Shown: piece by piece, positions 1-4,896 of the stretch
Layout of the letters: every line of letters starts with the position of its first letter
Position numbering within the stretch: the stretch's first letter is position 1
NCBI GenBank assembly: GCA_014802705.1
Contig: JAAVBR010000047.1
Coordinates: forward strand, 1 to 5,207
DNA from: a bacterium
Lineage (GTDB): Bacteria > Pseudomonadota > Alphaproteobacteria > Rs-D84
Direction: 5' to 3'
DNA: 5,207 nucleotides
Position numbers and translations under genes: made by a program
The notes under the pieces: model-generated
What the model saw: the letters and a program-made list of their open reading frames with translations, nothing else
Told to the model about the DNA's origin: nothing
Databases searched by the model: none

Positions 1-90
1 AGAGAATGTAGGAGGGAGTCTGAAACCCTGGGCCCCGCGGACGCTGATGCGTTCGGCTGATAGAAAAGTATCAGTTCCCTATCAACGAAT
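1..90 (-). other. 5' part of an unidentified leftward transcript (leader or small RNA)
   Basis: This stretch lies just downstream of a good leftward promoter and has no open frame on the minus strand: the first ATG there, near 105-107, meets a stop after seven codons. It can fold into two short hairpins: CTGATA/TATCAG at 57-62 and 69-74, and ACGC/GCGT at 41-44 and 49-52. GGG/CCC can also pair at 15-17 and 25-27. It is therefore either a long structured 5' leader of a gene to the left or the start of a non-coding RNA. I compared it from memory with tmRNA, 4.5S/SRP RNA, RNase P RNA and 6S RNA and could not match any of them, so no family is assigned. Confidence 0.35.
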
Positions 91-93
91 CGA

Positions 94-135
94 AATGTAA
101 TACATATTATTCAATTTGTCAAGAGAAATTGTCAA
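94..135 (-). promoter_or_regulatory. leftward sigma-70-type promoter with a doubled -35 element
   Basis: Read on the minus strand there are two perfect TTGACA hexamers, at 130-135 and 117-122. The inner one is 17 bp from TACATT (94-99). The outer one is 18 bp from AATAAT (106-111), which differs from the -10 consensus at one position. On the + strand the same bases form the direct repeat TTGTCAA at 116-122 and 129-135, with a 13-bp period. Transcription would start near position 87-100 and run left out of the window. The doubling may mean two overlapping promoters or a repeated operator. Confidence 0.55.
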
Positions 136-157
136 AAATTTTTTTAGGTAAAAATTT

Positions 158-187
158 GGGTTCGGGGACGGGATTTTGGGGTGGGGG
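158..187 (+). other. putative G-quadruplex motif
   Basis: Five runs of three or more G (158-160, 164-167, 170-172, 178-181, 183-187) are separated by loops of 3, 2, 5 and 1 bases. This satisfies the usual G3+N1-7 rule with one spare run. It lies in the non-coding space between the leftward promoter and the small regulator gene. GGGATTTT at 170-177 also pairs perfectly with AAAATCCC at 200-207, so a hairpin and a quadruplex would compete for the same bases. Apart from these and the leftward promoter, I see no convincing element in 95-320. Confidence 0.45.
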
Positions 188-335
188 TGGCGTGGATTAA
201 AAATCCCGGATTTCCGCGATCTTTGTGGGTGAAAAGTCATAGGAAATGGTACTTATGATTTTTTCCTTTGGTTTGATTCATAATTTAGATTGCAGTTCCT
301 AGGACTGTGTATCGTAAACAAAGGAGGAGAGCAAG

Positions 336-581
336 ATGACGCATGAGGATGTATGGCGTGCAATCGAACGCTTTGCCAAGGAACATAAAATGACCTGTTC
401 CGGGTTGGCGAAGTGTAGCGGGCTGGATCCCACCACCTTTAACAGAAGCAAAAGGTGGTCCAAGGAAGGTCAGCCCCGGTGGCCGTCGACAAACAGTATT
501 TCCAAAATATTGTCGTCGACAGGGGCCAAGATTGCTGATTTTACCAAGTTCATCGACGGGCAAGATCAGGGCGACGCCTGA
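336..581 (+). CDS. small helix-turn-helix protein resembling the N-terminal half of an S24/CI-type repressor
   Basis: This 81-aa basic protein has a helix-turn-helix at about residues 18-41 (SGLAKCSGLDPTTFNRSKR) followed by a GQPRWPST segment at 46-52. That combination is typical of the DNA-binding domain of alphaproteobacterial repressors that continue into an S24/LexA-type self-cleaving peptidase. Here the protein stops after about 80 residues, so the Ser-Lys protease and dimerisation domain is missing. The stop at 579-581 is followed by unrelated sequence and a terminator. The start is well supported: AAGGAGG at 321-327 lies 8 bp before the ATG. No strong promoter is obvious upstream. It could be a stand-alone regulator, a phage-repressor remnant or an anti-repressor-like competitor. 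The DNA-binding call is firm; the target is unknown. Confidence 0.8.
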   Translation: MTHEDVWRAIERFAKEHKMTCSGLAKCSGLDPTTFNRSKRWSKEGQPRWPSTNSISKILSSTGAKIADFTKFIDGQDQGDA

Positions 582-619
582 GACACATCACCCAAAATGC
601 ATGTCAACACAAACAAATA

Positions 620-653
620 CCGTTCGGATTCTTTCCCATCCGGACGGTGTTTT
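620..653 (+). terminator. intrinsic terminator after the small regulator
   Basis: A 10-bp stem with one G-U pair is formed by 620-629 (CCGTTCGGAT) and 638-647 (ATCCGGACGG), with an 8-nt loop. TG and a T-run at 650-653 follow. It sits 39 bp after the regulator's stop and separates it from the downstream gene pair. Confidence 0.85.
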
Positions 654-692
654 ATTCTTGCGCCATGGGGTGGGATGGGCTAGGCTAATAAT

Positions 693-1112
693 ATGTTAAA
701 CGGAATTTCTGTCTTTACCCGGGATGCCGTGTGGCGGCGAATTTTAACGGAACTGGGCGCCACGGTGACCGACGAGGTGCGCGCGGCCGATGTGGATTTG
801 GATGCGCTGGGGCTGGGGCCCGGGGTGACGCCGGTGGCGTTAAAGGCGGCACTGATGGCCGCCCAGGGATCGGGGCGCGTGTTGGCGGATCTGTTCGGAC
901 ATGCGGTGGTGTTGCCGGGTCTGCAGGCGCGGGTGGTGGTGGCCCTGGTCAAAAGCGGCGGAATGCGGGGCGCGGAATTAAAGGCGGCGTTGGGGTACAG
1001 TCCGGATGCCGCGACGCATGCGATTGATACCGCCATCTATCAGTTACGGCGCACGTATGGGCGCGACTTTATTCAAAATGACGGTGGGGTGTATCGCATT
1101 GGAAAACTATAA
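693..1112 (+). CDS. winged-helix DNA-binding protein, function unknown
   Basis: The protein is 139 aa. Residues about 74-137 look like a winged helix of the OmpR C-terminal type: a 'LPGLQARVVVALVKSGG' first helix, a 'GAELKAALGYSP' second helix, a recognition helix 'HAIDTAIYQLRRTYG' and a final 'FIQNDGGVYRI' hairpin in the usual 'I.T..G.GYRL' position. Residues 1-70 do not keep the Asp and Lys residues of a phospho-receiver, so this is probably not a classical response regulator. The domain also resembles, more loosely, the BirA DNA-binding domain, which is notable because the next gene is a BirA lacking that domain. The two reading frames overlap by up to 35 bp, so they are very likely co-translated. 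The ATG at 693 has only a weak AGG-type ribosome site; TAATAAT just upstream leaves a leaderless start possible. Confidence 0.7.
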   Translation: MLNGISVFTRDAVWRRILTELGATVTDEVRAADVDLDALGLGPGVTPVALKAALMAAQGSGRVLADLFGHAVVLPGLQARVVVALVKSGGMRGAELKAALGYSPDAATHAIDTAIYQLRRTYGRDFIQNDGGVYRIGKL

Positions 1113-1770
1113 CGTGATTTCGTTGGGGCGGGTGGACAGCACCCAGACCTATGCCCATGATTTGATTGCGCGCGGCGCGGCGCGGGATAAAACCGCTGTT
1201 TTGGCCGTGGCCCAGACCGCCGGGCGCGGGCGGTACAGTCGCACATGGGTGTCCGAATCCGGCAATTTATATACCAGCCTGATTTGGGCATGCGCGGCGC
1301 CCGATCCGCGTTTATCCTATGCGGTGGCGGTGGCGGTGGCAGAGGTGCTGCGTTCCCATGGCATTAAGGCCGCCATCAAATGGCCCAACGATATTTTGGT
1401 GGACGGGAAAAAAATATGCGGCATCTTAATTGAATATGTCCAAGACTTTGTGGTGGTGGGCATTGGTATCAATATTGTGTCGTGTCCCGGCGGATTGGCG
1501 TATGGGACCACGTGCGTCCACGAATTTGCGCCCGATGTCACGCGTGATGATGTGATGGCGCGATTGGTGCGGGCACTGGATAAATGGCGGGTGGCGGATT
1601 TTGCCGATGTGCGCGCCCAATGGACGGCGTGGGCGGTGGGGGTGCATAAAATGGTGACCTATCGCGGGGAAAATATGGAATTGTTGGGCATCAACGAAAA
1701 CGGGGCCTTGATGTTGCGGCATGGGGAAAAATATATCCTGGCCTGGGGCGATGAAATTCAAATGGCATAG
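1078..1770 (+). CDS. birA: biotin--[acetyl-CoA-carboxylase] ligase, monofunctional type
   Basis: This enzyme activates biotin with ATP to biotinyl-AMP and attaches it to the carrier lysine of biotin enzymes such as acetyl-CoA carboxylase. The family motifs appear in order (numbering from ATG 1078, 230 aa): DSTQ at 20-23 (usually DSTN), the biotinyl-adenylate loop AGRGRYSRTW at 48-57, KWPND at 101-105, GKKICGILIE at 110-119 and GIGINI at 128-133. An SH3-like C-terminal domain follows at about 190-230. There is no N-terminal DNA-binding domain, so by itself it should not repress biotin genes. The adenylate loop has YS where E. coli has RG, but the flanking Gly and Arg residues remain. The start is uncertain: ATG 1078 overlaps the upstream gene by 35 bp and has no clear ribosome site, while TTG 1099 is preceded by GGTGGGG and still leaves all motifs intact. 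It is probably a resident chromosomal gene rather than part of the phage module. Confidence 0.93.
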   Translation: MTVGCIALENYNVISLGRVDSTQTYAHDLIARGAARDKTAVLAVAQTAGRGRYSRTWVSESGNLYTSLIWACAAPDPRLSYAVAVAVAEVLRSHGIKAAIKWPNDILVDGKKICGILIEYVQDFVVVGIGINIVSCPGGLAYGTTCVHEFAPDVTRDDVMARLVRALDKWRVADFADVRAQWTAWAVGVHKMVTYRGENMELLGINENGALMLRHGEKYILAWGDEIQMA

Positions 1771-1789
1771 GGGATGCGAAATTTTATGA

Positions 1790-1818
1790 TTGACATTTTA
1801 TGCAAAATATGATATGAT
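1790..1818 (+). promoter_or_regulatory. strong near-consensus promoter ahead of the phage-type module
   Basis: A perfect TTGACA (1790-1795) is separated by exactly 17 bp from TATGAT (1813-1818), which matches five of six -10 positions. TG one base upstream of the -10 (1810-1811) adds an extended -10. Three tandem ATATG units span 1807-1821. The start point should be near 1825. It is the best promoter in the window. Confidence 0.85.
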
Positions 1819-1824
1819 ATGTAT

Positions 1825-1870
1825 CAAGAAAAGTGAAGAATTTGTCCGCATCATTTGATGCGGATTTTTT
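1825..1870 (+). ncRNA. possible very short terminated transcript (about 45 nt)
   Basis: If transcription begins near 1825 and ends at the first terminator, the product is a roughly 45-nt RNA made of an A/G-rich 20-nt 5' end and a terminator hairpin. It has no start codon in a useful frame. It may be a genuine small RNA, or merely the abortive product of a gated late promoter, as with the lambda 6S RNA made from pR'. Confidence 0.3.
1845..1870 (+). terminator. first of two tandem intrinsic terminators
   Basis: TCCGCATCA (1845-1853) and TGATGCGGA (1856-1864) are perfect complements; with a realistic 4-nt loop the stem is 8 bp. Six T residues follow (1865-1870). It lies 74 bp after the biotin ligase stop and about 20 nt downstream of the predicted start of the strong promoter, so it can serve either transcript. 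Confidence 0.85.
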
Positions 1871-1901
1871 GTTTGCTGATCCCGAATACACTGTTTTTCC
1901 G

Positions 1902-1925
1902 GCCGCCGTTTGGCGGCTTTTTTTT
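1902..1925 (+). terminator. second tandem intrinsic terminator, just before the lysin gene
   Basis: GCCGCC (1902-1907) pairs with GGCGGC (1912-1917) around a GTTT loop and is followed by eight T residues (1918-1925). It ends only 9 bp before the ribosome site of the cell-wall hydrolase, leaving no room for a promoter after it. Expression of that gene should therefore depend on read-through or antitermination. Confidence 0.85.
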
Positions 1926-1948
1926 GGACACAACAAGGAATGTTTTCG

Positions 1949-2359
1949 ATGCAATTGACACTGATTAAAAATACCGACCCGGCGGGCGCGGCCCTGTATA
2001 AATTGGCCCGTGTGATTTATGCCGAAACGTGTGGCACATCATTGGGCGAAGTGGAATGTCTGGCGTCCATGGTGATGAATCTGGGGGCGGCGACGGGACG
2101 CGATATCGCCGATATTGCCGGCGATGCGGATTTGTTCGAATCGTTAAATCCCCGATCAACGCGTCATGAATATTTACGGGTGGATGCCACAAATCGGGCG
2201 TTTCAAATGTGTCTGCGGGTGGTGCAAAAGATGGCGCGCGGCATGTTGCCGGACCAGGTTTACGGGGCAACACGATTTCATCGCGTGGAAATGTTGCCCG
2301 ATTGGGCCGTGGCGCGCGGGTACATCAAAGAAACACCGAACCTGATGTTTTATCTGTGA
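1949..2359 (+). CDS. SleB/CwlJ-type cell-wall hydrolase (likely phage endolysin)
   Basis: This 136-aa protein is a complete, single-domain member of the Hydrolase_2 (SleB/CwlJ) peptidoglycan hydrolase family, lytic-transglycosylase-like enzymes that cut the glycan strand. Visible landmarks are LARVIYAE at 19-26, with Glu26 as the expected catalytic acid; a second helix VECLASMVMN at 35-44; PDQVYGATRFHR at 101-112, the conserved GAT.FH segment; PDWA at 117-120; and an FY ending at 134-135. No signal peptide is seen, so export would need a holin, which the next gene may supply. The start at 1949 is chosen because AAGGAA at 1935-1940 lies 8 bp before it. An in-frame ATG at 1940 overlaps that site, and a TTG at 1910 lies inside the terminator. 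A housekeeping role in wall remodelling is possible, but the neighbours favour lysis. Confidence 0.88.
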   Translation: MQLTLIKNTDPAGAALYKLARVIYAETCGTSLGEVECLASMVMNLGAATGRDIADIAGDADLFESLNPRSTRHEYLRVDATNRAFQMCLRVVQKMARGMLPDQVYGATRFHRVEMLPDWAVARGYIKETPNLMFYL

Positions 2360-2370
2360 CGGATGACAAA

Positions 2371-2604
2371 ATGAAAATGGTGATGGACAGGATAATCAAA
2401 GGCGGATTCTTGGCCGACAAAAGGGCATATATTACGTCGGGGGTCGGGATTCTGTCGGCGGTCGGGGCATATTTGGTGGGCGATGGCGATATTTTCGGCA
2501 TGCTGCAAACCATCTTTACCCTGGGCGGTATTTATTTCTTGCGCAAGGCAAGTGAACAAAAAGGGGACAATAATGGACAAGATTCCAGAAAAATTTCTGA
2601 ATGA
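2371..2604 (+). CDS. small two-helix membrane protein, holin-like
   Basis: This 77-aa protein has two predicted membrane segments at about residues 20-37 (AYITSGVGILSAVGAYLV) and 41-57 (IFGMLQTIFTLGGIYFL), with a short GDGD turn between them and a charged tail. That is the topology of class II holins, which form the membrane lesion that releases an endolysin. It begins 11 bp after the lysin stop, with an ACGGA-type ribosome site at 2359-2363, so translation is probably coupled. Its last 32 bp overlap the scaffold gene. ATGs at 2377 and 2383 could give a slightly shorter, dual-start product, as in known holins, but this is not demonstrable here. I cannot name a sequence family with certainty. 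Confidence 0.7.
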   Translation: MKMVMDRIIKGGFLADKRAYITSGVGILSAVGAYLVGDGDIFGMLQTIFTLGGIYFLRKASEQKGDNNGQDSRKISE

Positions 2605-3229
2605 AGACGGAACGTTAAACAGTGATGCGTTGATGAAATCGTATGCGGAATTGGAAAAGAAAATCGGTACCATGATTTCTGTGCCGACCGATGATACGGA
2701 TGCGGCGGCGCGGGAAAAATTTAATCGCGCCATCGGTGTGCCGGGCAGTGCCGATGAATATCCGCATGATTCCATCTTTGATGATGCGGCGGTGCGGGAA
2801 AAATTTCTGGAAATCGGATTGACGCCGCGCCAGGTTGAAAAAATTTATCAGATCGCCGATGAATTTTTATCGCCGATGTTGGGTCAAATTTTTCAGATTC
2901 AAAATGAAACCAGTGCCGTTGCCGAATTGCAAAACTTTTTCGGTGGTGCGGAAAAAATGAAAGAGGCTTTGACCGCCATCAATGCGTTTGGTGAAAAATT
3001 TTTACCCGCCGATGCGTTTGAATCATTATGCCGTACACCCCAGGGAATCCAAAGCGTGTACAAGATGATGCAATCAATGGAACCCGATGTGAAGACAGAT
3101 AAAAGTGCGATGGAATCATTGACCGATTCCGACCTGCGACGCATGATGCGTGATCCAAAATATTGGCGTGATGGGGATGCCGAGTATGTTCGCAAAATTG
3201 AAAACGGTTTTAAAAAATTATATTCATAA
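2573..3229 (+). CDS. phage capsid assembly scaffolding protein
   Basis: This 218-aa acidic, mostly helical protein matches the pattern of scaffold/capsid-assembly proteins found next to capsid genes in alphaproteobacterial phages. It opens with IPEKFLNEDGTLNSDALMKS and YAELEKKIG (4-32), then VPGSADEYP (56-64), a helical middle with GLTPRQVEKIYQIADEFL (82-99) and FFGGAEKMKEAL (122-133). The characteristic end is DLRRMMRDPKYWRDGD (187-202) with a final GFKKLY (212-217). Such proteins direct coat subunits into a procapsid and then leave. The start at 2573 is supported by AAGGGG at 2561-2566; the frame is open further upstream, but that part overlaps the holin gene and has no ribosome site. Normally portal and terminase genes lie upstream; here lysis genes do. 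Confidence 0.82.
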   Translation: MDKIPEKFLNEDGTLNSDALMKSYAELEKKIGTMISVPTDDTDAAAREKFNRAIGVPGSADEYPHDSIFDDAAVREKFLEIGLTPRQVEKIYQIADEFLSPMLGQIFQIQNETSAVAELQNFFGGAEKMKEALTAINAFGEKFLPADAFESLCRTPQGIQSVYKMMQSMEPDVKTDKSAMESLTDSDLRRMMRDPKYWRDGDAEYVRKIENGFKKLYS

Positions 3230-3259
3230 GAAAAATCGTTGAAAAATTTCACTTTCTTC

Positions 3260-3288
3260 TTTACTAATTTTTTTGTTTCAGATAAAAT
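3260..3288 (+). promoter_or_regulatory. probable promoter of the histone-like gene
   Basis: TTTACT (3260-3265) and TAAAAT (3283-3288) are spaced by 17 bp, matching four and five of six consensus positions. The start would be near 3295, giving a 50-nt leader. It implies that the histone-like gene is expressed independently of the lysin-holin-scaffold unit. Confidence 0.55.
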
Positions 3289-3296
3289 GTCATCAA

Positions 3297-3317
3297 AGAA
3301 CAAAAAGAATTTGTTCT
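3297..3317 (+). other. stem-loop at the 5' end of the histone-like mRNA
   Basis: AGAACAAA (3297-3304) pairs perfectly with TTTGTTCT (3310-3317) around a 5-nt AAGAA loop. It falls within a few bases of the predicted transcription start, where it could stabilise the mRNA or serve as a palindromic operator. It does not reach the ribosome site at 3331-3338. Confidence 0.45.
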
Positions 3318-3344
3318 AATCCAAAACAAAGGAAGGAGAGAAGA

Positions 3345-3701
3345 ATGGCATTCGCATTCTTGAAACCGGCAGCGAAAAAAGCTGCTGCGAAACCCGCGGC
3401 CAAACCGGCTGTGAAGAAAGCGGCCCCGGCCAAAAAGCCGGCGGCGAAGAAAGTTGCAGCGAAACCGGCGGCCAAAAAAGTTGCCGTGAAACCGGCGGCG
3501 AAAAAACCGGTCGCAAAGAAAGTTGCGGCGAAACCGGCGGCGAAAAAAGTCGCGGTGAAAAAACCGGTTGCGAAAAAAGCCCCGGCGAAAAAACCGGTCG
3601 CGAAGAAAGTTGCGGCGAAACCGGCTGCGAAAAAAGTCGCGGTGAAAAAACCGGTCGCGAAAAAAGCCCCGGCGAAAAAACCGGTCGCGAAGAAAAAATA
3701 A
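3345..3701 (+). CDS. histone H1-like Lys/Ala/Pro-rich DNA-binding protein
   Basis: The product is 118 aa and, apart from MAFAFL at the start, consists almost only of Lys, Ala, Pro and Val in PAAKK, PVAKK and VAAK units, with no acidic residue. This matches bacterial H1-like proteins (the C-terminal tail type, as in AlgP and the Hc proteins), which bind and compact DNA through charge and are largely unstructured. A strong ribosome site, GGAAGGAG at 3331-3338, lies 6 bp before the ATG, and a promoter and a terminator flank the gene. Residues 60-117 are two copies of a 29-aa unit. The gene sits between scaffold and capsid genes, suggesting a role in condensing packaged DNA or the host nucleoid; it could equally be an unrelated host gene inserted there. 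Long minus-strand frames over it are by-products of low complexity. Confidence 0.85.
   Translation: MAFAFLKPAAKKAAAKPAAKPAVKKAAPAKKPAAKKVAAKPAAKKVAVKPAAKKPVAKKVAAKPAAKKVAVKKPVAKKAPAKKPVAKKVAAKPAAKKVAVKKPVAKKAPAKKPVAKKK
3522..3695 (+). repeat. 87-bp tandem duplication inside the histone-like gene
   Basis: Bases 3522-3608 and 3609-3695 are identical at 85 of 87 positions. The two differences (3539/3626 and 3569/3656) are both synonymous. The match continues about 15 bp upstream of the first copy with one change. The unit encodes 29 aa, so copy number can change without a frameshift. Shorter degenerate repeats cover the rest of the gene. Confidence 0.92.
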
Positions 3702-3707
3702 TAATGT

Positions 3708-3731
3708 CCCCGCCACGGCGGGGCATTTTTT
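3708..3731 (+). terminator. intrinsic terminator of the histone-like gene
   Basis: CCCCGCC (3708-3714) is complementary to GGCGGGG (3717-3723), and CA plus six T residues (3726-3731) follow. It begins 7 bp after the stop codon. Confidence 0.9.
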
Positions 3732-3784
3732 GCGACCATTTTATCGGCGGAAAAAAGTACGATATACGGCTTTTTACAGACCCC

Positions 3785-3817
3785 GGCGGATGTTGTCAAA
3801 GACATCCGCCATTTTTT
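3785..3817 (+). terminator. second intrinsic terminator before the capsid leader
   Basis: A perfect 9-bp stem, GGCGGATGT (3785-3793) with ACATCCGCC (3802-3810), has an 8-nt loop and is followed by six T residues (3812-3817). No gene ends directly before it, so it is either a back-up terminator or the end of a short RNA from 3735-3810. As before the lysin, two terminators stand in a row. Confidence 0.85.
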
Positions 3818-3838
3818 ATGGCATAGCGTGGATAAATT

Positions 3839-3896
3839 TTTCAGTCGCATGTATTGCGGCGTCGGGCATATAAAGGATGCGCGGGTGCGACTGAAA
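3839..3896. repeat. 11-bp perfect inverted repeat enclosing a structured 36-nt segment
   Basis: TTTCAGTCGCA (3839-3849) is the exact reverse complement of TGCGACTGAAA (3886-3896). The enclosed segment can form a smaller GCAT/ATGC hairpin, and five T residues (3897-3901) follow the right arm. It could be a structured RNA or terminator, or a protein-binding or recombination site. No gene is seen from 3818 to 4047; this element and the hairpins after it are what that stretch holds. Confidence 0.5.
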
Positions 3897-3952
3897 TTTT
3901 TATTGAATGAAATGGAATGGATAATCCCACGGGACCCATAAATACGTTTGAA

Positions 3953-4018
3953 TCATCGGCGCGGCGGCGAACGCGGCACAACCGATGAACAAACTTTTTC
4001 GGCGGCCGGTGTGCCGCC
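3953..4018 (+). other. hairpins in the capsid gene leader
   Basis: TCATCGG (3953-3959) pairs with CCGATGA (3982-3988), enclosing a GC-rich loop. GGCGGC (4001-4006) pairs with GCCGCC (4013-4018) around a 6-nt loop. Both lie upstream of the capsid ribosome site (4034-4040), which stays single-stranded. No convincing promoter is visible between 3818 and 4047, so the origin of the capsid mRNA is unresolved. Confidence 0.4.
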
Positions 4019-4047
4019 CGGACTTTTATAACCAAAAGGAATCTTTG

Positions 4048-4869
4048 ATGTCTGTTTCCATAGATCAAGTCTTCGTTAAACAATTCGAAGCAGATGTTCA
4101 TTTGGCGTATCAGCAGATGGGCACCAAACTGCGTTCGACCGTGCGCAGCAAAACGGGTGTTGTCGGGGCATCGACGACATTTCAAAAGGTCGGCAAAGGT
4201 GTCGCCAGCACCAAATCCCGCCACGGGATTGTGCCGGTGATGAATCTGAACCATGAACCGGTGGAATGCGTGTTACAGGATTACTATGCCGGTGATTGGG
4301 TGGATGCCTTGGATGAATTGAAAACCAACGTGGATGAACGCCGTGTGGTGGCGTCGGCCGGGGCGTATGCCTTGGGGCGCAAGACCGACGAACTGATCGT
4401 TGATGCCATGGGCGCGGCCACGCAGAATGTTGGGGACTATACCGGTGAACTGAGCAAGAAATTGATCATGAACGCGGTAGAGGTCTTGAACACCAACGAC
4501 GTGCCCGATGACGGTCGCCGCTTTGCGGTGGTGGGTGTACAGCAATGGAATCAATTGTTGGGCATGGATGAATTTATTTCGGCCGATTATGTCGGGGATG
4601 AAAATCCCATTGTCGCGGGATTTGAAACCAGAAAGTGGCTGGGCATCACGTGGGTGCTGTATAACGGGTTGCCGTTGGACGGGGACAATCGTGATTGCTT
4701 TATTTATCATGCGTCGTCGGTGGGTCATGCCTGTGGCCAGGAAGTCAAATCCGACATCACGTGGCATGGGGAACGCGCCGCGCACTTTATTTCCAACAGC
4801 ATGTCCCAAGGCGCGGTCTTGATCGACAATGATGGGATCGTGCGCGTCAAGTGCAAGGAAAACGCATAA
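4048..4869 (+). CDS. phage major capsid protein
   Basis: This 273-aa protein is the right size for a compact HK97-fold coat protein and resembles the capsid family common in alphaproteobacterial phages and prophages. Recognisable stretches are FVKQFEADVHLAYQQMGTKL (9-28), TFQKVGKGVASTKSRHG (44-60), DYYAGDWVDALDELK (78-92) followed by the TNVDERRVVASAGAYALGRK helix (93-112), and RRFAVVGVQQWNQLL (157-171). Near the end is a W-H-G-E-R-AAHFISNSMSQGA segment (239-256) leading to IVRVKCKE. AAAAGGA at 4034-4040, 7 bp from the ATG, fixes the start; the open frame upstream to 3985 lies within the structured leader and lacks a ribosome site. Subunits would assemble on the scaffold protein encoded upstream. 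All expected segments are present, with no frameshift, so the gene looks functional rather than decayed. Confidence 0.92.
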   Translation: MSVSIDQVFVKQFEADVHLAYQQMGTKLRSTVRSKTGVVGASTTFQKVGKGVASTKSRHGIVPVMNLNHEPVECVLQDYYAGDWVDALDELKTNVDERRVVASAGAYALGRKTDELIVDAMGAATQNVGDYTGELSKKLIMNAVEVLNTNDVPDDGRRFAVVGVQQWNQLLGMDEFISADYVGDENPIVAGFETRKWLGITWVLYNGLPLDGDNRDCFIYHASSVGHACGQEVKSDITWHGERAAHFISNSMSQGAVLIDNDGIVRVKCKENA

Positions 4870-4896
4870 TCATAAAATAACCAAAGGAAAAAACAA

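Noticed and set aside
731..1027. Gly-rich + strand frame overlapping the winged-helix gene
   Set aside because: It is a shadow of the GC-rich gene in another frame, with low complexity and no domain.
1006..1077. N-terminal extension of the biotin ligase to 1006
   Set aside because: The extra residues overlap the winged-helix gene deeply and match no part of the ligase family, and no ribosome site precedes them.
1910..1948. A longer lysin start at TTG 1910 or ATG 1940
   Set aside because: The first lies inside the terminator loop and stem, the second overlaps the AAGGAA ribosome site that correctly serves ATG 1949.
3264..3850. Three long minus-strand frames over the histone-like gene, rich in Phe/Arg or Phe/Ala
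   Set aside because: They are the complements of a low-complexity Lys/Ala repeat that rarely produces stops; they lack ribosome sites and family resemblance.
3735..3941. A + strand frame open for about 69 codons between the histone-like and capsid genes
   Set aside because: It runs through a perfect terminator hairpin and the inverted repeat, has only a GTG at 3828 or an ATG at 3849 as possible starts, and neither has a ribosome site.
3985..4047. N-terminal extension of the capsid to ATG 3985
   Set aside because: This ATG lies within a leader hairpin arm and lacks a ribosome site, while ATG 4048 has AAAAGGA at the right distance.
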